Shown: positions 1-9,062, counted from the first letter of the stretch. The stretch: 64,000 nt of DNA from Hwangdonia seohaensis (GCF_031932625.1 NZ_JAVSCK010000003.1:558001-622000); one strand, 5' to 3'. Numbers and translations: made by a program. Notes: generated by a model not told the origin, from the sequence alone.

Positions 1-2
1 TA

Positions 3-187
3 CTGCCTACATTGGTTATTTTTTTTGATAAACTCAACGTTAATTCTTTAAAAAGGGTGAGTTTAAGTTGTAAAAGCAAGCTGCATGTGTTATTTATTAG
101 CACCTAGCAGATCCTTGATCAGCTTGTTAGCCCTAAACTTGTTTTTAAGGAGTTTATACAAAACTTTATACTGGTGTAGGCTTTTTT
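3..187 (+). ncRNA. ssrS: probable 6S RNA
   Basis: A long imperfect hairpin fills the space before rny. GCCTACA at 5-11 pairs with TGTAGGC at 175-181, which is followed at once by a T-run (182-187) as in an intrinsic terminator. Inner helices include AAACTCA/TGAGTTT near 31-64 and CAAGCTG (77-83)/CAGCTTG (120-126). A rod of about 185 nt just upstream of rny matches the place where flavobacterial genomes usually carry 6S RNA, which binds and restrains housekeeping RNA polymerase. The helices are seen directly; the 6S identity rests on shape and position. The 5' end may lie just outside the window. Confidence 0.6.
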
Positions 188-210
188 ATATACACTAACC
201 AACAAACATA

Positions 211-1788
211 ATGGATAATAATTCAATAATATTAACAGTAGGAGGCGTACTATTAGGGCTTATAATAGGATTTATTATAGCTAAAATGCTTGAAAAAAAC
301 AAAGCTTCTAAGTTAATACGAGATGCCAAACGAAGCGCATCCAACATATTAAAGGAAGCTAATACCGAAGGCGAATCTATTAAAAAAGATAAAATACTTC
401 AAGCCAAGGAAAAGTTTATAGAGCTAAAATCTGAGCACGAAAAAGTTATTTTATCTCGTGATAAAAAGATTGCTGAAGCCGAAAAGCGCATCCGCGATAA
501 AGAATCTCAAATATCGAGCGAGCTTTCAAAAAACAAAAAGTTGAATGCCACGCTTGAAGCCAAACAAAAAGATTACAGTTACAGACTCGATGTTTTGGAC
601 AAGAAACAGGAGGCCTTGGATAAACTTCACAAAAGCCAAGTGCAACAACTCGAGGTTATTTCCAGTTTATCGGCCGAAGAAGCGAAAGAACAATTGGTTG
701 AATCCTTAAAAGGAGAAGCCAAAAACGACGCTATGTCCTATATCCAAGGCGCGTTGGAAGAAGCAAAATTAACTGCCGAACAAGATGCTAAAAAGATTAT
801 TATAAATACTATACAACGTATAGGAACTGAGGAAGCCGTTGATAACTGTGTGTCTGTTTTCAATATAGAATCAGACGATGTTAAAGGACGCATTATTGGA
901 CGGGAAGGAAGAAATATTCGTGCTATTGAAGCGGCTACAGGTGTTGAAATTATTGTTGACGATACGCCAGAAGCCATTATTTTGTCGTGTTTTGATTCGG
1001 TTCGAAGAGAAATTGCTCGATTATCGCTGCATAAATTAGTGACCGATGGCAGAATTCACCCTGCAAGAATTGAGGAGGTTGTAAAGAAAACACAAAAACA
1101 AATTGAACAGGAAATAATTGAAGTTGGTAAACGCACCGTTATAGATTTAGGAATTCATAATTTACATCCGGAACTGATAAAGATGGTTGGAAGAATGAAG
1201 TACCGTTCTTCTTACGGCCAAAACCTGTTACAACACTCACGCGAAGTAGCTAAACTTTGTGGTGTAATGGCCGCCGAATTGGGGCTGAATCCTAAATTGG
1301 CAAAACGTGCAGGTTTACTGCACGATATTGGAAAAGTGCCAGATGCAGAAGCAGATATGGAAACACCACACGCTATACTTGGTATGCAATGGGCTGAAAA
1401 GTATAATGAAAAGGATGATGTATGCAATGCTATTGGAGCGCACCATGATGAAATTGAAATGAAATCGTTGCTCGCGCCAATAGTACAGGTTTGTGATGCC
1501 ATTTCTGGAGCACGCCCTGGAGCACGCCGACAAGTATTGGATAGTTATATTCAACGTTTAAAGGATTTAGAAGATATTGCTTTTGGTTTCCAAGGCGTTA
1601 AAAAAGCTTATGCTATTCAAGCAGGTAGAGAACTACGAGTTATTGTTGAAAGCGAAAAAGTGGACGACCAAAAAGCCGCGGAATTATCATTTAGTATTTC
1701 CCAAAAAGTACAAACCGATATGACTTATCCAGGTCAAGTTAAGGTGACCGTAATTAGAGAAACAAGAGCGGTAAATATTGCAAAATAG
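211..1788 (+). CDS. rny: ribonuclease Y
   Basis: Membrane-anchored endoribonuclease that starts mRNA decay on the cytoplasmic face of the inner membrane. The 525-residue protein has one N-terminal membrane helix (about residues 6-25), a long charged coiled coil (about 28-185), a KH RNA-binding domain with the GxxG loop in GREGRN (about 230-235), and an HD phosphohydrolase domain with the metal-binding HD of LLHDIGKVP near residue 371. Length and domain order are typical of the family. It follows the candidate 6S RNA by about 25 bases and ends at a strong terminator shared with the converging kinase gene. Confidence 0.97.
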   Translation: MDNNSIILTVGGVLLGLIIGFIIAKMLEKNKASKLIRDAKRSASNILKEANTEGESIKKDKILQAKEKFIELKSEHEKVILSRDKKIAEAEKRIRDKESQISSELSKNKKLNATLEAKQKDYSYRLDVLDKKQEALDKLHKSQVQQLEVISSLSAEEAKEQLVESLKGEAKNDAMSYIQGALEEAKLTAEQDAKKIIINTIQRIGTEEAVDNCVSVFNIESDDVKGRIIGREGRNIRAIEAATGVEIIVDDTPEAIILSCFDSVRREIARLSLHKLVTDGRIHPARIEEVVKKTQKQIEQEIIEVGKRTVIDLGIHNLHPELIKMVGRMKYRSSYGQNLLQHSREVAKLCGVMAAELGLNPKLAKRAGLLHDIGKVPDAEADMETPHAILGMQWAEKYNEKDDVCNAIGAHHDEIEMKSLLAPIVQVCDAISGARPGARRQVLDSYIQRLKDLEDIAFGFQGVKKAYAIQAGRELRVIVESEKVDDQKAAELSFSISQKVQTDMTYPGQVKVTVIRETRAVNIAK

Positions 1789-1804
1789 CAAGTTAAACGA
1801 ATCA

Positions 1805-1841
1805 TAAAAAAAAAAATCAGCTTTAAGCTGATTTTTTTTTG
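1805..1841. terminator. bidirectional intrinsic terminator
   Basis: The perfect stem AATCAGCTT/AAGCTGATT (about 1815-1833) has an A-run on its left and a T-run on its right. It can therefore end rny on the plus strand and the convergent histidine kinase gene on the minus strand; the kinase stop codon lies inside it. Confidence 0.85.
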
Positions 1842-3016
1842 TTTGGAATAGTGATTGTAAAGGTGGTACCAACATTTACTTTGCTATCAAGGGTTATCTC
1901 GCCTCCGTAAGCTTCAATTTGGTTTTTTATTAAGTAAAGGCCAACACCTTCAGAATCTTGGTTGTTGTGAAACGTTTTATACAGCCCAAAAACGGAGTCT
2001 CCAAATTTTTCTAAATCGATACCAATACCGTTATCGGTTAATATAACTTTTATGGTTTCTTTTGTTAAAATAGTTTTTAGAGTGACTTCTGGTGCTCTAT
2101 CCGGATGCCTGTATTTAATGGCATTGGTGAACAGGTTTTGTATGATGCTTTCTAAATAGGTTGGACTGTAAAAAATGTATAGTTTTGGGTCTATGTTATT
2201 CACTATTTTGGCATTATTCTCAGTGATAGCAATGTTTAGTACGTCCATCATCTTATTCACTTCCTCTGCCAGATAAAGTTTTTCAATTTTATTGTTTTTA
2301 TTATTTTGTATAGAAACAATTTCATTTAAATTACTAATTGTTTTAGTTAATGAACTTGACAGTGATTTTAGGTAATCTATTAATTCTTGTTTCTCGTTTT
2401 CAGATTTGGCTTCCTCATAAAATTCGAGCAAGCTTTCAAAATTACCTGCATGCTGTTTTAAATTATGGGTAACAATATGCGCAAAGTTTTTAAGCTTGTT
2501 ATTTTGTTCGCTAACCAGGTTTAACGTATTTGATAGTTTTGTTTCATTTTCAATATGCTTTGTAATATCCACATGTGTTCCAATAAAACGAATTGGTTTG
2601 CCATTTTTATCCCATTCAATTACTTTCCCTTTGTCCAGTATCCACCTGTAAGAGCCATCTTTACATTTTATTCTATGCTCGTTAACGTATAATGGTATTA
2701 ATCCATTTATATGGTCTTGATAGTCCTGAAAGTATTTTCCCCTATCCTCCGGATGCACCCTGTCATTCCAAGCGTTTATATCGTCGCCAAAGGTATCGTC
2801 GTCTTCAAAACCTATAATTCGTTTTGATGGTTGCGAAAAATAAACCCTATTTAGTTTGGCATCAAAATCCCAGACACCGATATCGGAAATATCAACGGCC
2901 AATTGCCATTTTATATCTTCGCAAGGTTTTTTAGAATTATTGATTTTAGGAGTTTCTGGCTTCAGGAAACCCTTAAATTTATTTAGAATTAAAGTATGAT
3001 AGCTGTGAAATTTCAA
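1823..3016 (-). CDS. PAS-domain sensor histidine kinase
   Basis: Cytoplasmic-looking sensor kinase of 397 residues. A PAS fold (about 40-155) ends in the typical FIGTHVDIT strand. A dimerisation/phosphoacceptor region follows with the presumed phospho-histidine H184 in VTHNLKQHAGN. A HATPase_c domain (about 270-393) shows the N box NLFTNAIKYRHP, G1 box DNGIGID and G2 box GVGLYLI. There is no transmembrane segment or receiver domain, and no response regulator gene beside it, so it is an orphan kinase. Its partner and signal cannot be read from the sequence. The start is the first ATG; the N-terminal 35 residues match no domain I recognise. Confidence 0.9.
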   Translation of the reverse strand: MKFHSYHTLILNKFKGFLKPETPKINNSKKPCEDIKWQLAVDISDIGVWDFDAKLNRVYFSQPSKRIIGFEDDDTFGDDINAWNDRVHPEDRGKYFQDYQDHINGLIPLYVNEHRIKCKDGSYRWILDKGKVIEWDKNGKPIRFIGTHVDITKHIENETKLSNTLNLVSEQNNKLKNFAHIVTHNLKQHAGNFESLLEFYEEAKSENEKQELIDYLKSLSSSLTKTISNLNEIVSIQNNKNNKIEKLYLAEEVNKMMDVLNIAITENNAKIVNNIDPKLYIFYSPTYLESIIQNLFTNAIKYRHPDRAPEVTLKTILTKETIKVILTDNGIGIDLEKFGDSVFGLYKTFHNNQDSEGVGLYLIKNQIEAYGGEITLDSKVNVGTTFTITIPNKKKSA

Positions 3017-3123
3017 TTGTATTTTCTAAGGTATTTAATTAGGAATGCATTTATAAAGTTAGCATTAATTTGTTAAAACTAAAAATCTGATTAGCAAAAT
3101 GATACAATAAAATTTAATGCTTT

Positions 3124-4020
3124 CTATTTTCTAGGGTGGTATTTTTCTACAACATCGGTTAAATGGCTTTTATCTAAATGCACATAAATTTCGGTTGTGG
3201 TGATACTTTCGTGTCCGAGCATGAGTTGAATGGAGCGTAAATCGGCATTGTTTTGTAATAAGTGGGTCGCAAAAGAATGCCTAAAGGTATGCGGGGATAT
3301 ATTCTTTTTCAAACCAATTTTTTCTGCAAGTTGTTTAATAATCGTAAAAATCATGGCGCGTGTTAATTGTTTTCCGCGTCGATTTAAAAACAAGGTATCT
3401 TCAAAGCCCACTTGGATATTGATATGATTGCGCATTTCTTTCCTATAGATATTAATATACTTTTGAGTTATAGCAACAATAGGCACAAAGCGTTGTTTGT
3501 CGCCTTTACCGGTTACTTTTATAAAACCTTCATCAAAAAATAAATCGGATAATTTAAGATTTACCAATTCGCTTACCCGCAATCCGCAACCGTAAAGCGT
3601 TTCTAAAATAGCGCGATTGCGTTCGCCCTGGGGTTTGCTTAAATCGATGGCATTAATGAGTTGGTCTATCTCATCTTCAGATAAGGTGTCGGGTAATTTT
3701 CTTCCAATTTTTGGCGATTCAATCAATTCCAACGGATTGGATGTTCTGTAATCTTCAAAAACCAAATAATTGAAAAAACTGCGCAATCCGGAAATTATTC
3801 GCGACTGCGACCGCGCATTTACCTGTTTTGCCGTTTCGTAAACAAATTGCTGAATGACTTCAGAAGTAATGGAAACAGGCGATAAGCTAATATTATTTTC
3901 TTCTAAAAAAACAATCAACTTTTTTATATCAAGCGAATAGCTGTCTATAGAATTCTGCGATAATCCGCGTTCTATTTTTAAATAAAGTTGATAATCTTTA
4001 AGTGCGTGTTGCCATTTCAT
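3124..4020 (-). CDS. xerD: site-specific tyrosine recombinase XerD-like
   Basis: Recombinase that with XerC resolves chromosome dimers at dif. The 298-residue protein has a SAM-like core-binding domain (about 1-95) and a catalytic domain with all six expected residues: R148 in GCGLRVSEL, K172 in GKGDKQRF, H244 and R247 in HTFRHSF, H270 in LGHESI, and the nucleophile Y279. Length is normal for XerC/D. It is divergent from the genes that follow; in related genomes xerD and aroQ are commonly divergent neighbours, whereas here two beta-barrel genes lie between them. No integrative element is attached, so it is most likely the housekeeping enzyme. Confidence 0.92.
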   Translation of the reverse strand: MKWQHALKDYQLYLKIERGLSQNSIDSYSLDIKKLIVFLEENNISLSPVSITSEVIQQFVYETAKQVNARSQSRIISGLRSFFNYLVFEDYRTSNPLELIESPKIGRKLPDTLSEDEIDQLINAIDLSKPQGERNRAILETLYGCGLRVSELVNLKLSDLFFDEGFIKVTGKGDKQRFVPIVAITQKYINIYRKEMRNHINIQVGFEDTLFLNRRGKQLTRAMIFTIIKQLAEKIGLKKNISPHTFRHSFATHLLQNNADLRSIQLMLGHESITTTEIYVHLDKSHLTDVVEKYHPRK

Positions 4021-4243
4021 CAGTGTGTAAAAATAAAGAAAATCTTATAAAATAAAGGTTTAGTGCCTGTGAAACTAAAGATTAAAAGTTCTGCTTTTCA
4101 ATTAAAACTCAATGCTTTTATTGAGACTTAAACCAATTAAATTCAATCTTGAAAGAAGACCTTTAGAACCCTGTTTTTACCAATTTCAAAGTAGAAAATT
4201 AAAGCTAATAGCATTTTTTTAAACTGTTGTTTTGTTAACACAG

Positions 4244-4275
4244 TTTGTTTTTATCATAATAAAACATTAAATTTA
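4244..4275 (+). promoter_or_regulatory. candidate Bacteroidota promoter for the first beta-barrel gene
   Basis: TTTG at 4244-4247 is separated by 20 bases from TAAATTTA at 4268-4275, one base away from the Bacteroidota -7 element TAnnTTTG and at the expected spacing. It lies 31 bases before the ATG at 4307. Confidence 0.4.
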
Positions 4276-4306
4276 AAGATGTTAATCAACTAAAAACCAG
4301 CTAATT

Positions 4307-4873
4307 ATGAAAATTAAATTTATTATTTTGATGTTTGCTGCTTTAACTTTATCTAGTTGTTTTTGTAGAAAAGGCATTAAAGCAGGTGTGAATTTCTCTT
4401 CTCTTTCGGGAGAAAACACTGAAGACTTAAGTTCCAGGACAGGTTTTCACTTTGGAGGTTATGGTAGGTTTTGCATAGATGCAGATGGCAATTTAGCAAT
4501 CCAACCAGAGATATTGTTTTCCACTCAAGGTGCAAATTACGATGATGGTTTTGATGAAGGTTCATTTAATCTAAATTACATCAATGTTCCTGTATTGGCG
4601 CAAGTTAAAATAACCGATGGGTTTTATGCCGAGGCAGGACCGCAATTTGGGTTTATTTTGAGTGCTAAGGATAAATACGATGGGGGGGAAGATGATTTAA
4701 AAGACGATATAAATTCATTTGATTTTAGCGGAAATGTTGGGTTGGGTTATCAATTCGATAGCGGATTAAATTTGAATGCTCGTTATAATCTTGGGTTTTC
4801 CGAAGTGCCGGATACTAACAACTTAAATTGGAAAAATGGTGTATTTCAGTTTTCAGTTGGATTTTCATTTTAA
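4307..4873 (+). CDS. outer-membrane beta-barrel protein (PorT-like/OMP_b-brl family)
   Basis: A 188-residue protein predicted to form a small outer-membrane beta barrel. It starts with a signal peptide containing LSSC, so the cysteine near residue 18 may be lipidated. The body has alternating hydrophobic strands and glycine/aromatic turns (GVNFSSLSG, FHFGGYGRF, PEILFSTQGA, YNLGFSE) and a terminal phenylalanine, as in beta-barrel outer-membrane proteins. It is a paralogue of the next gene, and the two share the string GxKAGxxF(S/A)S after the signal peptide. The ligand or role is unknown. Confidence 0.8.
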   Translation: MKIKFIILMFAALTLSSCFCRKGIKAGVNFSSLSGENTEDLSSRTGFHFGGYGRFCIDADGNLAIQPEILFSTQGANYDDGFDEGSFNLNYINVPVLAQVKITDGFYAEAGPQFGFILSAKDKYDGGEDDLKDDINSFDFSGNVGLGYQFDSGLNLNARYNLGFSEVPDTNNLNWKNGVFQFSVGFSF

Positions 4874-4896
4874 ATCATACGATTGAACTTTAAAGA

Positions 4897-4924
4897 AACC
4901 GGAGTTTAACTTCGGTTTTTTTTA
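4897..4924 (+). terminator. intrinsic terminator
   Basis: The stem AAACCGGAG/CTTCGGTTT with a short loop is followed by eight T residues, 24 bases after the first beta-barrel gene. The T-run continues into ATGCCCAAA, a string repeated after the second paralogue. The rest of the 261-base gap to the next start shows nothing I can name. Confidence 0.8.
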
Positions 4925-5134
4925 TGCCCAAACTGGATTCATAAAAAAACGTTTTAACGCTTTATTTGGTTTTATACATTAAATTAGCTGGTTGATAATT
5001 TCATTTTTTGCTTAATAACATATTGGCAGTCAATATTGTAGGAAAAAATATCTATATTATACATGTTTTTTCTTGTAAAACAGGTAGGGTTATTTTATGT
5101 TTGTTTGAGTATAATTAATAAACTTAAATCAATT

Positions 5135-5641
5135 ATGAAAAAATTACTACTATGTTTTGCTGTGGCATTATTTGGATTAACCTCTATAAATGCTCAAAAC
5201 TTTGGATTAAAAGCTGGAGCTGATTTTGCTTCCATGAAACTTAAAGCAGATGGAGACAATGTTTCAACCTCAGAAACGGGCTTCTATATTGGAGCTTTTG
5301 TTGAAGTAGAAGTTTCGGATTCTTTTATTTTCCAACCTGAAGTACTTTATGTGTCAGTTGAAGAATTAGATCAAATTGCAATACCGCTTTTAGCTAAATT
5401 TCCTGTTTCAGAAGAGTTTAATATATTAGCAGGACCTGCTTTAGGAGTTTTGCTTGATACTGAACCTGGTGCGAAATCGTTTAATTTTGGATTGGAAGCA
5501 GGTATAGGTTATGATATAACTGAAAATTTCTTGCTTGAAGCCAGATATAATATGGGATTAGCAAATTTACTTGAAGATGCTCCAAGTGGTTACTCGATTA
5601 AACTAAGTGGTTTCTTTGTTGGATTGGGGTATAGATTCTAA
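5135..5641 (+). CDS. outer-membrane beta-barrel protein, paralogue of the preceding gene
   Basis: A 168-residue secreted beta-barrel protein. I start it at the ATG at 5135 because this gives a clean signal peptide, MKKLLLCFAVALFGLTSINAQ-like with cleavage after Ala; the longer frame from 5063 would put 24 unrelated residues before it. Strand-like repeats (FYIGAFVEVEV, FIFQPEVLYV, ILAGPALGVLL, FLLEARYNMGL) and the C-terminal GLGYRF are typical of small outer-membrane barrels. Unlike its paralogue it has no lipobox. Function is unknown; adjacency and similarity imply tandem duplication. Confidence 0.82.
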   Translation: MKKLLLCFAVALFGLTSINAQNFGLKAGADFASMKLKADGDNVSTSETGFYIGAFVEVEVSDSFIFQPEVLYVSVEELDQIAIPLLAKFPVSEEFNILAGPALGVLLDTEPGAKSFNFGLEAGIGYDITENFLLEARYNMGLANLLEDAPSGYSIKLSGFFVGLGYRF

Positions 5642-5664
5642 TTTTATCAAATACTTAAATATAG

Positions 5665-5692
5665 AAAAGGAGCTTGTATAGTTCCTTTTTTT
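5665..5692 (+). terminator. intrinsic terminator
   Basis: The stem AAAAGGAGC/GTTCCTTTT, with loop near 5674-5680, is followed by a T-run, 23 bases after the second beta-barrel gene. It sits at the same distance from its stop codon as the terminator of the first paralogue. Confidence 0.75.
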
Positions 5693-5720
5693 ATGCCCAA
5701 ATTTTAAATATATTTACGAT

Positions 5721-6134
5721 ATGAAAAAACTTATCATCATCAATGGGCCTAATTTAAATTTATTAGGAAAACGCGAACCCAATATTTATGGCAGTTTGTC
5801 CTTCATCGAGTTTTTAGAGGAAGTAAAAAGAAAATATACAGACATTGAAATTGATTATTTTCAATCTAATATTGAAGGCGAAATCATTGATAAATTGCAC
5901 GAGGTTGGTTTTAATTTTGATGGTATTATTTTAAACGCAGCAGCTTACACACATACATCGGTGGGTATTGGAGATGCTGTAAAAGCTATTGAAACCCCAG
6001 TGGTTGAGGTGCATATTTCCAACACGTTTAATAGAGAAGAGTTTAGGCATCAGTCGTTTATATCACCAAACGCGAAAGGTGTCATTCTCGGGTTTGGCTT
6101 GCAGAGTTACGAGCTGGCGATACAAAGCTTTTAA
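5721..6134 (+). CDS. aroQ: type II 3-dehydroquinate dehydratase
   Basis: Third step of the shikimate pathway: 3-dehydroquinate to 3-dehydroshikimate in the cytoplasm, by anti elimination in a dodecamer. The 137-residue protein has all the family landmarks: NGPNLNLLGKREPNIYG with the catalytic Y23 and flexible-loop R18, the substrate-binding LNAAAYTHTS, VEVHISN with H98, and R105 in REEFRH. Length is normal. It follows the second beta-barrel gene by 79 bases after a terminator, so it probably has its own start, and it ends at a strong hairpin. Confidence 0.96.
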   Translation: MKKLIIINGPNLNLLGKREPNIYGSLSFIEFLEEVKRKYTDIEIDYFQSNIEGEIIDKLHEVGFNFDGIILNAAAYTHTSVGIGDAVKAIETPVVEVHISNTFNREEFRHQSFISPNAKGVILGFGLQSYELAIQSF

Positions 6135-6202
6135 AATTTAAAGCCTAAAGCTCGCCTCCCTAGAGGGAGTGAATGCCACCCTTACATATAACCAATAGTA
6201 AA

Positions 6203-6238
6203 AAAAATGCGATTCAATTTGATGAATCGCATTTTTTA
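6203..6238. terminator. bidirectional intrinsic terminator
   Basis: The perfect inverted repeat ATGCGATTCA/TGAATCGCAT (about 6207-6232) has an A-run on its left and a T-run on its right. It separates the convergent aroQ and lpd genes and can serve both. Confidence 0.85.
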
Positions 6239-6284
6239 TGATTTAATCGAGTAAATGTTTATTCTTTAGGAATTAGGAAACTCT

Positions 6285-7658
6285 CTACAAATGAATTACC
6301 TCGCCATACGCATCAGCAACGGCTTCCATAACCGCCTCACTCATGGTTGGATGCGGGTGTACTGCTTTTAAAACTTCGTGTCCTGTGGTTTCTAGCTTTC
6401 TGCCTAAAACTGCTTCAGCAATCATATCGGTAACTCCGGCACCAATCATGTGGCAACCTAACCATTCGCCATATTTGGCATCAAAAATCACTTTAACAAA
6501 ACCATCTTTTGTTCCGGCAGCACTCGCTTTACCTGAAGCAGAGAACGGGAACTTTCCAACTTTAATATCTAAACCTTTGTCTTTGGCTTGTTTTTCGGTT
6601 AACCCAACACTTGCAATTTCCGGTGAGCAATAAGTACAACCCGGAATGTTTCCGTAGTCTAAAGCTTCAACATGTTGCCCAGCAAGTTTTTCTACACATA
6701 AAATCCCTTCCGCGGAAGCAACATGTGCCAACGCTTGCCCAGGGGTAACATCGCCAATGGCGTAATACCCGGGAATATTGGTTTGGTAGAAATCGTTTAC
6801 CAAAATTTTATCCTTATCAACCACAATACCAACATCTTCTAATCCAATATTTTCAATATTCGATTTAATGCCTACGGCAGAAAGAATAATATCGGCCTCA
6901 AGAATTTCTTCGCCTTTATTGGTTTTTACGGTAGCCTTAACGCCTTTGCCCGACGTATCTACTTTAGTAACTTCTGACGAAGTCATAATTTTTATACCGC
7001 TTTTCTTGAAAGAACGCTCTAATTGTTTCGACACATCTTCGTCTTCAACAGGAACAACATTTGGTAAATATTCTACAATAGTAACATCGGTTCCCATAGA
7101 ATTGTAGAAATAAGCAAACTCAACACCAATAGCACCCGAACCGACAACAATCATTTTTTTAGGTTGGTTTTTTAGTGTCATCGCTTCTCTGTAACCAATT
7201 ACCTTTTTACCGTCTTGTGGTAAACTTGGCAATTCGCGAGAACGTGCGCCTGTGGCAATAATAATGTTATCGGCACTGTATTCTTTTCCATCAACATCAA
7301 TTTTTTTACCTGGTTTTATTTTGCCATAGCCTTCAATAACGTCGATTTTATTTTTTTTCATTAAAAACTGTACACCTTTGCTCATGCCATCGGCTACATT
7401 TCGACTTCGTTTTACAACCGCATCAAAATCTTTATCATAGTCTTTAACGGATAACCCATAATCGTCTGCATGTTTAAGATATTCAAAAACTTGAGCAGAT
7501 TTTAGTAAAGCTTTTGTAGGAATACATCCCCAATTTAAGCATACTCCCCCAAGGTTTTCTTTTTCAACAATAGCCGTTTTAAAACCCAACTGAGAGGCTC
7601 TAATGGCAGTAACATAACCACCGGGGCCACTTCCAAGAACTATAATATCGTATTTCAT
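6285..7658 (-). CDS. lpdA: dihydrolipoyl dehydrogenase
   Basis: FAD enzyme (E3) that reoxidises the dihydrolipoyl group of the 2-oxoacid dehydrogenase complexes and glycine cleavage system using NAD. The 457-residue protein has the N-terminal FAD motif GSGPGG (9-14), the redox disulfide C40/C45 in GGVCLNWGC, the NAD motif VGSGAIGVEFA (about 175-190), the second FAD motif YAIGDV, and a C-terminal dimerisation domain with the His/Glu relay H436/E441 in HPHPTMSE. No other subunit of a 2-oxoacid dehydrogenase is adjacent. Length is standard. Confidence 0.96.
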   Translation of the reverse strand: MKYDIIVLGSGPGGYVTAIRASQLGFKTAIVEKENLGGVCLNWGCIPTKALLKSAQVFEYLKHADDYGLSVKDYDKDFDAVVKRSRNVADGMSKGVQFLMKKNKIDVIEGYGKIKPGKKIDVDGKEYSADNIIIATGARSRELPSLPQDGKKVIGYREAMTLKNQPKKMIVVGSGAIGVEFAYFYNSMGTDVTIVEYLPNVVPVEDEDVSKQLERSFKKSGIKIMTSSEVTKVDTSGKGVKATVKTNKGEEILEADIILSAVGIKSNIENIGLEDVGIVVDKDKILVNDFYQTNIPGYYAIGDVTPGQALAHVASAEGILCVEKLAGQHVEALDYGNIPGCTYCSPEIASVGLTEKQAKDKGLDIKVGKFPFSASGKASAAGTKDGFVKVIFDAKYGEWLGCHMIGAGVTDMIAEAVLGRKLETTGHEVLKAVHPHPTMSEAVMEAVADAYGEVIHL

Positions 7659-7752
7659 CTGTAAAATTTTAAGTCGTTTTTTGAAGCTACGAATTTACGA
7701 AATCGAATTCGAATAAAGAATTTAGAACCCTATAAATTTGCATCTTTAATAG

Positions 7753-7760
7753 TACCTTTG
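7753..7760 (+). promoter_or_regulatory. candidate -7 element for NDH-2 gene
   Basis: TACCTTTG at 7753-7760 matches TAnnTTTG exactly. A transcript would start about 12 bases before the ATG at 7779. A TTG start at 7758 would lie inside this element, which argues for 7779. No good TTTG box was seen at the ideal distance upstream. Confidence 0.5.
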
Positions 7761-7778
7761 TGTAGCAAGTATTATTTT

Positions 7779-9062
7779 ATGAACATACCTATTACAAGTT
7801 TTTCCAGAATAATTATAATTGGTGGCGGTTTTTCGGGTATAGCCTTAGCCAAAAAATTATCGAAACAAGAAGTGCAAGTGGTGCTGTTGGACAAGAATAA
7901 TTACCACACCTTTCAACCTTTATTATACCAAGTTTCTACCGGCGGATTGGAACCAGATTCCATTGCATACCCCATTAGAAAAGTATTAAAGAATTTCCCC
8001 AATTTTCATTTTAGGTTGGCCAATGTTACCCAAATTGATGATAAAAACAACACCGTTATTACCGATATTGGTAATTTAAAATACGATTATTTGGTAGTGG
8101 CATCGGGCTCGACAACCAATTTTTTTGGAAATGCCGAAGTAGAAAAACACAGTATGGCCATGAAAACCATACCGCAGTCTTTGAATTTAAGAAGCTTGAT
8201 TCTTGAAAATTTTGAAGATGCCTTATTAACGTCCGACTTGAACGAACGCAACGCCTTAATGAATTTTGTAATAGTTGGCGGCGGACCAACGGGCGTTGAA
8301 CTTGCCGGTGCGCTGGCCGAAATTAAAAAAGGCATCCTCCCAAAAGATTACCCCGATTTGGATACGCGTTCGGTACAAATTAATGTGATACAATCCAGCG
8401 ATTATATTTTAAAGGGCATGAGCGAAAAAGCCTCGGAAAAAGCCGAAGATTTTCTGGAAAAATTGGGCGTTAACGTTTGGAAAAACATTAGGGTAACCAA
8501 TTACGATGGCAAAACGGTAACCACAAACACCGATTTGGTTTTCGAAACCGCTACCGTTATTTGGGCTGCTGGCGTAAAGGGCGCGCTTATAAAAGGTTTG
8601 GACAGTGCCGATTTTGTAACCCGCAGCAACCGGCTTTTGGTAAACCCATTTAACCAAGTAAAAGGCTATCAGCATATTTTTGCCGTTGGCGACATTGCTT
8701 GCATGGTAACCGACGATTTTCCAAACGGATTGCCAATGATGGCGCAACCGGCCATTCAACAAGGTAGGCAGTTGGGCGATAACATGCTGCGATTAATTGA
8801 GGGCAAACCCATGCAGCCCTTCATTTATAAAGACAAAGGCACCATGGCAACCATTGGCCGAAACAAAGCCGTGGTCGATTTAGAACGATTCAAATTCCAA
8901 GGCATATTTGCGTGGTACATTTGGATGTTCGTGCACTTGTTTTTCCTTATCGGTTTCAGGAATCGCATGGTCGTATTCGTAAACTGGGTCTACAATTATG
9001 TACGGTTCGACCGAGAGGCGCGCCTCATAATTAGGCCTTATAAAAAAAAGCATAAAGTTTAA
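7779..9062 (+). CDS. ndh: NAD(P)/FAD-dependent oxidoreductase, type II NADH dehydrogenase (NDH-2)
   Basis: Single-subunit, non-proton-pumping NADH:quinone oxidoreductase on the inner face of the inner membrane. From the ATG at 7779 it has 427 residues: FAD-binding IIIIGGGFSGIALA at the N terminus, quinone-site-like FQPLLYQVSTGGLEP, NADH-binding VIVGGGPTGVELAGALAE in the middle, the second FAD motif IFAVGDIACM and the PMMAQPAIQQG helix. A hydrophobic C-terminal segment with FAWYIWMFVHLFFLIGFRNR probably holds it to the membrane. The promoter element at 7753 rules out the TTG at 7758 as start. Confidence 0.92.
   Translation: MNIPITSFSRIIIIGGGFSGIALAKKLSKQEVQVVLLDKNNYHTFQPLLYQVSTGGLEPDSIAYPIRKVLKNFPNFHFRLANVTQIDDKNNTVITDIGNLKYDYLVVASGSTTNFFGNAEVEKHSMAMKTIPQSLNLRSLILENFEDALLTSDLNERNALMNFVIVGGGPTGVELAGALAEIKKGILPKDYPDLDTRSVQINVIQSSDYILKGMSEKASEKAEDFLEKLGVNVWKNIRVTNYDGKTVTTNTDLVFETATVIWAAGVKGALIKGLDSADFVTRSNRLLVNPFNQVKGYQHIFAVGDIACMVTDDFPNGLPMMAQPAIQQGRQLGDNMLRLIEGKPMQPFIYKDKGTMATIGRNKAVVDLERFKFQGIFAWYIWMFVHLFFLIGFRNRMVVFVNWVYNYVRFDREARLIIRPYKKKHKV

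Noticed and set aside
3124..4020. XerD-like gene as integrase of a mobile element
   Set aside because: No att repeats, tRNA or cargo adjoin it, and it sits in the usual neighbourhood of aroQ; it is most likely the chromosomal XerD.
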